Under the pieces are notes generated by a model. The model did not search any database, was not told where the DNA came from, and saw only the letters and a program-made list of their open reading frames with translations. This document shows, piece by piece, positions 48,896-59,669 of a stretch of 64,000 bases of DNA. The position numbers were made by a program, and so were the translations under genes. Numbering within the stretch: position 1 is the first letter of the stretch; the number at the start of each line of letters is the position of its first letter. The stretch comes from Carettochelys insculpta (lineage: Eukaryota > Chordata > Testudines > Carettochelyidae), in the NCBI RefSeq assembly GCF_033958435.1, contig NC_134147.1, positions 47,486,001 to 47,550,000 of the forward strand, given 5' to 3'.

Positions 48896-50689
48896 CCGTG
48901 CTGGGTTTTTGACTGGGGGAAACTTCGTGTCTCTCAGGCATATCGTAGCAATGTTCTGTGTTGTTGCCACCACTCAGAGCAGCCAGGGCACGCAGGAGGA
49001 GCTGGCCCATAGCTTTTGGTCATGATGTGGAGTCTGACAACCAGACAAGGCCCCTCTCCAACAGTGCTCTAAACCACACACTTAATTTCTAGCATGCAAA
49101 CCAGGCCATTGACTCAATCAACTGGATGGTTCTTGTCATGTGCTGCAGCTGAGCCTTAAGGGTCTTGCTGGATCATGGCCTTAGTGAAAGAACAATGAAT
49201 GCAGACGCCCCCACCCCTCAAAAAACTGCCGCAACCTAGCCAAGCAGGCTGTTCCATTGGCGAATTAAAGAAAGCCTGAATTCTGTATGCCGGATGTTTC
49301 TCACCACTCAGCAACTCCAGGTCCATGCTGCTATTTTATCCCCTTATCTTCTCAGGAAAGCAGAAGAAACAGAAAGCACTTCAGAGGCAATTGCATCTCA
49401 CTTTTCCTGCTTGACTCTATTACACGAGCAGCAGGAAGAGTTGTCATTGTCCTCTGTCTCCTTTCCAGTGTTTAAAAAATCGTGTCTGGGATCCCTGCAG
49501 TCAAACCCCAGCTTTCTCACTTGGCCATTGTTACCTCATCACAAAACCTCACCCCTTTGTTTTGTAATAGTGTGGATAGATTGATTACCCAACAGTTCAT
49601 GTGCCATAAAAACATAATGCAAATAGTAAAGGTGTGTAACCCATACAATTGTCCTGTTGTTTGTAAGTGGCCCAGATGCTGGTATAAATGTAGCTTACTT
49701 GTCTGTGTGTTTGTTTGTTAGACACATAACTGGCGTATTTTTGGTGTGTCTCCTTTTTAATTCTGATCTCAGACAGCCATCCTGCACAGAGTCACGTGCA
49801 CTTATCTGACTACGTTTTTCAGTATTAGCACCTGGTTCCAAGTTCATTGAAATCAATAGGTGCTTTCCCCCTGGCTTCAAAAGGTTTTGGATCATGGTCC
49901 TACTTGAATTTCCCACCCCGTCTGTCTCTGTCAAATATAGCGCCTATCCCCGATATGCCTTGGGACAGTTTTCCAAAGAAATGAAAACGACTATTAAAAA
50001 TAACCCTATTTGTCTTTTGCCTACTACTAGCTAGCTGTTATAAGGGTGTAGGCAAATGGACAGAAAGGCATTCAAACTTAGATTCATCAGAAAAATATCA
50101 GGACTTGCACAGTGCCAGAAGTAAAAATAACTGAATGGCAGGTTGTTTACCAAACAGTGTCCATTTTAAACCTAGGGAGCTCCACAAAAGCTTTCTAGTC
50201 TGGTGAACTTTGTAGCATGACCTTTAAGCTCCAGTCTCTTCTTTTTCTTGAAAATCCTTAATTTTCCAAACGTAAAATCGGAGGCCCAGTGGTGCCAATG
50301 AGCAATGTTCAGATTGCTGGTTGGTTTTGAGCAATAGATCATCAGAGCAATGATGCTGAGATGATGTATTACAGTAAGACATCATACCAGCACTATTGCT
50401 TTCATGATGTATTAGTGTAACAAGCTATCAGTACACGATCACTGATGTATTACTTAAACCACAGTTTTTAACCTGCAAAAAAACAGCTTCAGCTGTAACC
50501 TGATTATTGTTTTTCTCCATAGTTTTCAGCATAACAACAGAGTATTCCTCAGCTGTCTGTAGGGCAGTCTAGGAAAGAAGCGAGAAGGATGCAGACTACC
50601 TTGCTGACTCTTTTTCTTTCATCTCTCTCTCTGTTCTAGTGTGTAAAGGCTTCTTATGGACTGTGGCTAGCACCATGTAGCACTGTGCA

Positions 50690-51010
50690 GAGGTGCTGAC
50701 AGCCACTGTGGGCCCTGGGGCAAAGTTGGGGGGGGGGGCTGGCTCCATGCCTCTTGAAGGGGTGGGTCCAAGCGCAGGAGGGGTGGGGCCAAGGGCAGTC
50801 AGCTCTCAGTGCCACCTGGTCCACAGCACTGCCCCCCCCCGGCTCCCTCCCACCTGTATGCAACTGGAGCACCACTGCCAGACGCTCCATAGGGGCCCCA
50901 AGCTCCAACCGCCACCACTGCCAAACTAGCAGCTGTGCCGGCCAGAGCGCCGAGCCCCTTTGAAATTCTGGGCCTGGGGGCAGCTGGCCCCTTTGCTGCC
51001 CCGCTCCCAT
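50690..51010 (-). repeat. GC-rich dispersed repeat, copy 3
   Basis: GCCGCCACCACTGCC, AGCCCCTTTGAAATTCTGGG and CCTGGGGGCAGCTGGCCCCT are shared with copies 1 and 2. The 135-codon minus frame (50654-51061) follows from this repeat. Confidence 0.55.
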
Positions 51011-51179
51011 CCCTGTCGCAGGCCTGACCGTGTTAATTTCCTGCCACAGAAACAGGCCCAATTACCTGGGTTTCGACTTTGATTTAAATTGGAGCCATGT
51101 GTTCTGGAAATCTTGCTGAGGTTCCTCACAGGGGGTTGATTTCCAGCTGAACAAGTGATACCAGGGACAAAATCCACTG

Positions 51180-52285
51180 CGCCAGGTCGAGCGTTCGCTG
51201 GTGTGGCGCCTTCTGCGGGTCTCCTCAGGAATTAGCTCTTCCAGCCCTGGAGGCCCTCCTGTGGGCTGGTGTCTCGCCCTCAGTTACTGGTCTTCCGCAC
51301 TCCTGCGGGCCCCGTGTCTCTCCTGGCCCATGGTGCCCTTTACTTGCAGCAGTGCCCCTGCACCCTGGGTCCTCCCCTCCCAGGAAGCCCAATCTCCTAT
51401 ACCTACCTTGTCTCAGTGGCCCACTGCCGCTCATTGCCTGGCCCAGTGGTGAACAGCTTGCAGGCTGCATGTCCCCTGCCTGCTCCCCCACCATGTCTTT
51501 CATGCACTGCGGACCTCCATGCCTCCGACCCCTCCCTCAGGCTCAGGGAGGGCGGGAGAAGAGCAAGGATGGAGTGCAAGTCAGCAGATTCCTGGTGCTC
51601 CAGGTGGAGTGAGGGGGCAGGAGTGGGAAGTAGAGGGATCCAGGGCCCCCGTGCATGAGAGGCATGAGGGAAGGGGTAGGTGGGTGGCACAGCTGCAGAT
51701 GGCACCCCGGTGGGACTTGGGCTGCAGGCTGCCCACCGCTGCCACCCATGCAGCCCATTGAGATGAAGGAGGCCCGGTCCTGCAGCCCACTGGCTCGTCT
51801 TGGTTCCCTATCACCAGTCTAGCCCCAGCCTCCAGGTCAGACTGCAGTCTGGAATGGCCGCTCGTCATTGACAAAGGGGTGTGGACTTGCTGCCTTCTTC
51901 AGCCCAGGCTGCCTCCTTTAGGCCCCACATCAGGCCTGCAGCCTGGGAGTTGGATCAGACCAGAGCTGCTCCTCTGCTCACCTTTCCCCAGCACTGCTCT
52001 GTCTCAGGTACCCTCTGGACTCTAGCAGGCAGTCAGGTCCTTCCTTCTCCAAAGCTGGAGCAAGAGTGTGAGTTCCTTTCCACCCGTGCAACCTTGTCCA
52101 GTCCTGGCCTGCCCCAGTTGGCTGACTTCTCTCTCCCCGAGTTCACTAGGGTTGTGCAGGCCCCCTCTGGCTCATCTGTAGACTTCTCCCTGCTGGAGCG
52201 CACTACAGCACCACTACATTCGCATAACCCTGTGCACAAAGCGCGCTGGTGCCCCAGCTCCACGGTATCCAGGCACCAACCGTGA
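51180..52285 (+). repeat. Long GC-rich repeat, possibly LTR-derived
   Basis: The stretch from CGCCAGGTCGAGCGTTCGCT through TCTGCGGGTCTCCTCAGG to GCGCTGGTGCCCCAGCTCC is GC-rich, has many overlapping open frames on both strands, and reads like a repeat I associate with turtle genomes. Around 51440-51780 it seems interrupted by other sequence: CTCATTGCCTGGCCCAG stops and CACCAGTCTAGCCCCAGC resumes. No protein domain was recognised. Classification is uncertain. Confidence 0.4.
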
Positions 52286-52289
52286 GGAT

Positions 52290-54440
52290 ATGTAGAAGCA
52301 CAGTCCTAGGCCAGCTTGGATCTGTCGTCTTCCCGCCCCCACGAAACACTCTGATGCTGCAGGATTGCATTCAGGGATGGGTTACAAGCAGGGATGAGGG
52401 AAGGGAAAGCCTCTTGCCATGTTGAACCCCCCCTCCATCACGGGGAAAACCTAATTAAACAGGGCAGCCTGGCCTGATGCTCTGCATGTGGCTTTTCTGC
52501 TGGCAAGGGAGTCCACAAATTGGGCTCTTCACTGGGGGTGGCTGCCTCCTGCTCCTGAGTCTTCCTTGGTACCATCGCAGTATTTTCCCTGGGCCAGTTG
52601 TATCCCCAGCCTCTGTCTGCTGCAGGCAGTGGGGCTGAATCAGAGATGGCATTGGGTCCGACCGACTGACAGGGCTTGCCTCTGAGTTTTGACCTGATTG
52701 CGGTGAAGTCACACCAGAAGGAGTTTGGGCCTCTGCCTCAGAGTGTCCCACTGGGGACAGATAGTGAGGCTTAACTACTCGTTGGGTGGGGGAATGCACA
52801 GGAGCTCTTGGGCTCAACTTGGAAAGCATTATATAAATGCTGGCTATTACACAGCCATGATGTAATGTCTAGGGTAGGGTTAGGTCCCTCTCTGATGGAG
52901 GCTTCAGAGAGACCTGAGAGAGGGAGGTTGGAAGGGTTACCGCTGTGGCCACAACTGGACTATAATTCTCTCTCTGTCCCCACCCCATTTCTCTAGCTCG
53001 TGTGGCCGCATATTTGCACTTTGGCACTTAATCGCCTTTTTGTTTGCACCAGCAGTAGTATCAGTGATAGGCTTTGTGCTTGAATTTAGAGCCAGCTGGC
53101 AAAAGGCTTCCATCCTGTCGGAGTGTCTGTCACTTGGCCTGCACATGCATTCACCGTAGCCAGATCCATGCTTCCTGGATGTGAAAATGTGCTGTAATAG
53201 CTTGGTTTGATCTTCACCAGTGTTTTTATGCACAAGCTTAGACTTAAGCTCTCCCCATGGCCAGGGTGAAGATTCTTCGCAGTAACAATAATTTAAAGAG
53301 AGGGGATTCACCTGTTTAAATTTTATCGCTGTATGTGCCTTATTGAAATGATTTATTTACCCATCTTTCCCTGGAGTTTGGGATCAAATACAGACCGCCC
53401 GCAGCCATAGTAAAACTGGGCCAATCTCAGTCAAGCTGTTGATGTCTGTAATACAGCTCAGCTTTTGGAGGCAGCTAACATGACTGCATCCTGGAAAGAG
53501 AGGCTTTTGAGGGAGGGCCGTACTGCAGCAGCTACCCTTGCTGGGGTTCTGCCCTATGTGGAGGGAGCTGTGGGGCCCAGTCCCATGTCCATTGAAGAGT
53601 ATGGAAAATCTCCCGCTGCCAGCCATGGGCATTGGAATGTCCTTCATTCCCACCAGTTCTGCAGAAGACTTGTCATATTCTGTGACTGCTTTGGCCACAC
53701 ACCCTTTCTGGCTATGCTCATTCCTTAACTCTTCTTTCTCCTCACTGCTGTGAGCACCTGGCATTCCCAGAACTGGGGCGCCCAGTGGATTTTATGTGAC
53801 CAGGGCCCTTAGCACAGATTGTACCAGAAACATTCAGGTTACGCTTTTGGACAAGCAAAACTTTACTATGTCATTTTTAGCCTGGCCAAAACCATGCAGT
53901 TGTGCATTCTGTACATCCCCATAGGTCTTCACCATAACACTGCTGCTACCTGACCAGCTGTGTGGTTTGCCAGCAGCGTCTGAGGAGAAATTCCTTTATC
54001 CTACAGTCTTCTCAGAATACTGCCGAGCTAATATTATGTACTCTACCCCTGCAGCCCCACCTCCCTGGCTTACACCTGCTATCTACCATCTAATGCTGTC
54101 CCAAATTGGCAAATTCTTATTCCTGTCAGTTCCAAAGTCACAATAGGCAGCTTTATGAACTCCTGTCATTTCAAAGTGCTGGCTAACTACGACTCGGACT
54201 GACAACTCTGAATAATCCCAAAACTTTCTGGCATTTCATTCCAATGCTCATATTACAGCAAAGTTGCTTTCTCATGTTTTGCATATTGTGCAGTCTTAGG
54301 ATATTTGCAATTTAGTTATAGAACAGGTTAACATTTTTTTCCTGCTGAAAATAATACAGTGGGAGCCAGTGTGCAGTAATAGCATATCAGGAAAACATCA
54401 CTGTCAGCCTAAAGAAATTACCTAGATAATCACCATTGTT
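52290..54440. other. FHIT: Intronic sequence just upstream of the FHIT exon
   Basis: A possible MIR/L2 tail (AAGCATTATATAAATGCTGG) lies near 52825. Minus frames of 124-126 codons at 52455-52829, 52937-53311 and 53384-53764 lack domains. The last 250 bp before the exon are AT-rich, normal for an intron end. Confidence 0.5.
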
Positions 54441-54460
54441 GTTTGTTTTTGAATTTTCAG
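54441..54460 (+). promoter_or_regulatory. FHIT: 3' splice site of the FHIT exon
   Basis: A T-rich tract (GTTTGTTTTTGAATTTTCAG) ends in CAG exactly where the histidine-triad reading frame begins. This is a standard U2-type acceptor. The position is fixed by the protein match on the exon side. Confidence 0.9.
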
Positions 54461-54529
54461 CACGTCCATGTCCATGTACTTCCAAGGAAGGCTGGAGACT
54501 TCAGCAGAAATGACAGCATCTATGATGAG
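54461..54529 (+). CDS. FHIT: FHIT exon encoding the histidine triad (human exon 8 equivalent)
   Basis: Reading from 54461 in phase 0 gives 23 codons, beginning [14 protein letters not shown] and continuing SRNDSIYDE. This matches the active-site segment of FHIT, about residues 94-116 of the 147-residue human protein. FHIT is a HIT-superfamily diadenosine 5',5'''-P1,P3-triphosphate hydrolase and a tumour suppressor in mammals. The HxHxHxx triad is complete, including the middle histidine (His96 in human), which is the catalytic nucleophile. The tyrosine equivalent to Tyr114, a reported Src phosphorylation site, is present. Against the human sequence as I recall it, two residues differ: Ser for His108 and Asp for Glu115. 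The exon is flanked by TTTTCAG and GTAGGT and is a whole number of codons, so both introns are phase 0. It has no in-frame start or stop, as expected for an internal exon. A processed pseudogene is excluded by the intact splice sites. The remaining FHIT coding exons were not found in the window. Confidence 0.94.
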
Positions 54530-54535
54530 GTAGGT
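54530..54535 (+). promoter_or_regulatory. FHIT: 5' splice site after the FHIT exon
   Basis: GAG|GTAGGT follows the last codon of the exon (Glu, human 116). It fits the U2 donor consensus with a purine at +3 and G at +5. The phase-0 junction agrees with the protein boundary where human FHIT continues into its last coding exon. Confidence 0.88.
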
Positions 54536-54539
54536 TTGC

Positions 54540-57500
54540 CATCAGAGATCTTATTGCGAGATTGAAGTGGGCATCAGCTTAATCAATTTAATAAGCCAGG
54601 TCTTGCCCTAGGTAAAGTGACGTTATTTAAAATGAACTCTACTGAGTTTGATTTTTTCAGCTACTGGCAAAGAATTGGGTGAGCCCAGTGCATCGAACGG
54701 TACATTGTATGGATTTTCTCGCAATCGAAGGGTCAAATGATGCCATGCATGGGGGTATAAAGGCGTACGGGGCGATCCCTTGTGCCCATGTGGACTGCCC
54801 CTGCTGTGAGCAGGTACACAGGGGAAGACACAGTCTCAAATTCTCTCCCCTGTGCGTGCAGGCAGGAATGGGAAGTCCAGGGTAGGCCAAATTTTGCACC
54901 AAGCTCCAACACAGGGGTAAGCACAGCTTCTCCAGCGCTGTAAGGAATATCCATTTCACTCACTATAGACCTGGTGCTGGGAGCTTCCTCCGCTTGGGGG
55001 CTGGTCCGATCTGAGTGTCACTAGCTCCTCGTCTGCTCCGGCAGCAGCACAGCAAGGCAGTATCCTTTGCTCAGGGCTTGCAGCAAACTGATGGCTCAAC
55101 TCTACGGATCAGAGATAAGAAAAGTAGATGCGCGTGTCTTTGAAATACATCTGCACGTTGGTGCCGCTTGCAGGATTAGGGACACCACCAGTTACATTCT
55201 TATTTCATCACTGGTTTTTAAAAATGAACATTTATATTGGACGTTACCACTTTCCTGTCTGAATGAGCGAAATGAAAATTGCAATCAACACCCTTTTGTG
55301 TGTGTTTCTTGGTTGCTTGGTAAGAGATTATATCTTACCTATAATAACATCATTCCTTCCTGAGAATTATTAATAGTGACTTTTTTCAACACCACAGCCC
55401 TGGCATCTGCTTAAGGAAGAATTCATTGTATTTTTCTGCTGTTGCTTTATTTTCATCATGTGTCTATGATTATGCTTCCCTACAGAATGGTATTTACATA
55501 TTCTACAATGAGAAATGTTATACCCTGTTGTGGGTTATTTCTAAATTTTATGACTATGTAAAATGATTATGGCTGCGAAATATTTGCTTCAACAGTAATG
55601 TGTATGTGAAAGGTATAGGATGGATCAGGGCTCTGATCCTGGAAAACGCATGAGCAACTATGCAAAAGTAGTTCAAGTGAGTTCACTATAGCAGTACTTG
55701 TGTACTGCTGTGGTTAAAGGAATATCAAGCAACATGAAATCTAATCAATATTTTAAAAATATGTTAAGATAATTTTAGATATCCCACCAGTCCCTGAGTT
55801 CCTCTGTTTTTTTTAGTTTTGTTTCACAATATTCTCCGGTTATTAAGAATGCTTTTCTTTTCCTGTGTGCTACATGTAAACCACCCAAATAGGTGAAGCA
55901 TAGTGAAGCAGACAATACAGTAAGTGCTGTCAAATAGGAAAAAAAGTGAAGAAATAAAACAAGATATTTCTTTCTCATTATTTTCTGTTATTGCAGGCGT
56001 AGGTGGTGGTTGCAGCAATAGTGAGCAAAAAGAAAAATCAGAGACTAATCTGGCTTGAAATTGACAATATATCTTTTTTGAGGATGAATTTAAACTCCAG
56101 TGTTATTCAGATATTGATAATTAGCCATGTGTATTTTTCAGTGACTCTAGTCAAGTACAGCTGTCAAACTTTTATAGTGCAGGAAGGTAGACTGTACCAT
56201 GCAAAAAAAAAAAGTAATTTGGACCCAGCTTAAACTCTTCTAGATGAATTTGTTTTGTTTTGTTAAGCAATACATTTGTGTTAGAGCACTGGATGAAAGC
56301 CCTCTGATATTTTTGGGTGTTGGGGAACCAGAAACGATCCCAATATTTAAACATGAAGGCTGGCTTTTGAAGGTGTGCAGTTTGGGAGTGGGGAGGATGA
56401 AAGTGACCACTACTGTAATGGGACCTTGTGTTGTCACTAAAGGGTATCTCTGTTTGCCAGGAAGAACCACAGATGGATCTTATACAGGTCAGCAGAGCAC
56501 TATGTGTTGGTAGGCTGTAGATCTGTAACAGGTAGACTGCTAGCCCATAAGATCTGGGTAGTGGGGTGTTCATCTGGTGCAGACTTCCCTAGAACACGGT
56601 CTGGGGTTGATCAGTATCTTGGCTGTAACTTGTAAGTGTGGTTTAGCTTAGGTAGGAGAGCTATATTTCAGATAGCAAACCCAGGTGCTATTCTGTAATT
56701 ACCCCAAAGCCCAGCCTAGATACACAGGCCGCTCAGCCTACTTGTCACAACTAGAGAAACAACAAAGCATCCTATGGGGAACATCTTATCAAAGTGTGTA
56801 CTAAACCCAACCACTGTGCAAGATAAGTAAATGCTCTGTAATTATTGTGCAGGATTCTCTGCAAAGTCCTGATCATATGTTTGGTTCAACACACACTAAC
56901 CTAAATCCCTGATGTACCTTTAACTGGTTTAGAGCTTCCAAACAGTGACACATTGTCTTCTGTTTATGCTCAGTAGAATGCTGGCAAGTCCCATGACACC
57001 CTTCACTCCTTGACAAGTGAGGAGCTTGCCCAGATGTAGAGACATCAATCTCAAGGATTTCTGGAGACAAGATGTTGTTGGAAAGGAGCTGCATTTTTTT
57101 TGCTGTCTTTTCCCTTTCACGCCACTCCTCCCCGAGTTTGGCTTGCAAATGGCTGGCCACACTGGGTTTGAGCAGAGGAAAGAGAATCAGGACTTCAATA
57201 GGTTGAGCCTGCTTGGTAAATCTTATTTGCCCTCCATTTAGGTGTGCAGCTCAGAGATGCCCTTTCCTAACACTATTTTAAGGTATAAGGGGAATATTTA
57301 AAGGTACAAAATAATGTGCATCTGTGACAGAGCAATTCCCTGCACTTGGAGAGTTCTCACTGAATTAGATTTAAGTATCTTTGGAGCCCACTGTATTAAA
57401 TGTAAAGGGGTCCATGTTATTGGGGATCTGGAGGATTGATGGGCTATATTGGATGATGCGGCAGACAAGAAAGAACTTTTAGGACAATGGCATGAAATGG

Positions 57501-59530
57501 AATCCTTAGGGAATAGCTAGGAGTAGGTAAATGCACATTCCTACAACTCTGAATATGAAATAACCCAAACCTTCAAAGCTATGCCCTGAAACAAGGAGAA
57601 TTGTTTGCTAATTACCTCTTCCCAGAGCCCCAAGATCAAAGGCCCAAACTGTGTAAAGGAAGGACTCTCAGATTTACAGACACTTTTGCTATGAATTTGT
57701 AGGCACTGAAAACTCTTTGATGGGTCAGAGGGCAGATCACCCACCAGAGCCCCTGCTGGGGTTGGGGATGGGGGGACCTGTGGTAAGCTATTAGCATGCA
57801 TACAAAATATTTTCTCCTAAAAGCTCTTACCTTAAGAATAAAGGTGCTTGCTTAGAAAGAGTTGTGCAGTGGATTAACTGAGGACAGTTACACCATTTGT
57901 AGCTTCTGAGGAGAATCAAAGCAGGCCTGCTGAGGCTGTGACTTGTTGTGGAACTCACAGTGCAGGCAGGGAAGTGTGTGGTATGGAAATACCCGGTCAG
58001 GAGATGGAGAAAGACATGTCTCTACACGTAAGACGGGGGACAGCCCTGGTTGGTCAATGGAAAAAAGTACAGGTTCTATTGCCCTCAGTTGTGATAGTCT
58101 CTTTATCAGTTGGTGTGTTTTTATAGGACTGACCAGTTGGCTGTGTTGGTTGATGACTGTTGTTTTGGATGAATGTTTATACTTTCTTTATGATTGAGTA
58201 TTCAGTAATCACAAAAGAAGGGGGCGGGAAATGAACTCTTTCCCAACACATTTCCTCCAGTAATCACATGATCCAGGAAGGTGTAGCTCAGTGCAGACAT
58301 TAGCAGCTACTGCTTGGTTTTTTTTAAATATTTATAGAATCGTTAGTATTGAAAACTACGACTGGATTTGAACATTTTGGCTGAGGAATAAATACACTTT
58401 CCCTCTTGCTCTGCCGTGAGACTCCCTGGGATTTAGTTACGTTCTGGGGAGTGTTGACTAATCACCCTGTCACTTTGCTGCAGTGAAGACTAAAGGCAAG
58501 TTTTGTGTTCTCCCATTTTCCTGACATTATTTGGAGCCCAGTCCTGCAGATAATTTACACATGACTTTTAAGTTTCTTTCATAAAGCAATCACAGGAACA
58601 GGCCCTTTCTGTTTTACTCTTGGCTTATCACTGACCTAATTTGACTTCTCAATGAATTCTGTTTGTTTCTTGTAGATTGGAAATTCCTGGTAGCTATTGG
58701 GAAATGGCTTTGGCCAAAACACATGGACATTGTCATGTGTATTTCTTTCCCTTGGTTTAAGAGAGAACAAGATCTACTTTTCCATCAAAGAAGTCAAGGG
58801 AGTTTTTATCAAGGAATATCTCTTTTTCCAATACTGGGTCAGTTCTTTTCTGCTGAGAAGGAACGACATGACAGATTGATTCAGTTGTGCATCAGTGGAT
58901 GTACTCTACGAAAGAGCTACACTGTGCTATTTTAATGAGGGTGAGCACTATGTAGCTATCAGAGGTCATGGTGTCAAAGACATTATCCTGAAACATCTCT
59001 CCACTCATAGCCCTGCTGTTAAGGAGCCGTGTGTGTTTGTATAACCTCTAACACACAGGGACCCTGATCTCAGCTGAATCCACTAGCTGTTACTATCATA
59101 AAAATAATCACGATCGTGCCTCAGGTTAAAGGTGACAGCTCTCTTACCATCGGGGGGGTAGAGGCGGTGTGAAGAGAACAGAAAAAAATGAGCTTGTGCT
59201 ACCATCTTTTTAAATGACTGTCAATGTTGGATTGACAGTCTTAGTGACTGTAGACGTGCAGGCATTGTCCCTCCAATGGGTGACTCAGCCATGTTGTGAA
59301 GGGGAGCTCTCTAAAGAGAGAATTCAGCTCAACCTACCTTTCAATGAGATCCTCAGTATCGCCCACCACTGCTAGAAATGGGACATTTACCCCGACTTTT
59401 GTGTTAGGTGATGAAGAACCATTTGTGCTTTCACTCTGTGCCCAGTAACTGGACTGAAACCACTCTCTTCTTCTAATAAACAGTTACTCCCAATGCATGC
59501 CATATTCGGCTCAATGAATTTCAGGTGAGA
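54540..59530. other. FHIT: Intronic sequence downstream of the FHIT exon, nothing recognised
   Basis: AT-rich with short frames only. The 133-codon minus frame at 56172-56573 and the 90-codon + frame at 58663-58935 match nothing I know. Confidence 0.5.
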
Positions 59531-59532
59531 GG

Positions 59533-59666
59533 CTGTTTCCATGAAGGTTTCTAGTCCTGGCTTGACAAAGCCCTGACTGGGATGATTTAGTTGGGATTGG
59601 TCCTGCTTTGAGCAGAGGGCTGGACTTGACCGCCTGAGGTCTCTTCCAACCCCATGATTCTATGTT
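59533..59666 (+). mobile_element. CR1 LINE 3' tail fragment
   Basis: A short fragment running from the ORF2 end (TTTCTAGTCCTGGCTTGACA) through GGGCTGGACTTGACCGCCTG to CAACCCCATGATTCTATG. This is the GATTCTATG-type CR1 terminus, about 130 bp long and heavily 5'-truncated. Confidence 0.85.
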
Positions 59667-59669
59667 TCG

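Larger units (their letters stand above)
1..54460 (+). other. FHIT: FHIT intron upstream of the triad exon (partial, human intron 7 equivalent)
   Basis: No other exon of FHIT was recognised upstream, so the whole stretch is read as the 3' part of the preceding intron. The intron is at least 54 kb here and begins outside the window. It carries the transposable elements, the minisatellite and the unique stretches listed separately. Very long introns are a known property of this gene in mammals. The intron number is by analogy with human. Confidence 0.8.

Noticed and set aside
51269..51658. Dense overlapping open frames on both strands, suggesting a GC-rich gene
   Set aside because: High GC lowers stop-codon frequency. 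The sequence reads as a dispersed repeat, and no domain or splice pattern supports a gene.
54679..54885. 68-codon + frame just after the FHIT exon as a possible next exon
   Set aside because: It does not resemble the C-terminal FHIT residues and has no matching splice sites.
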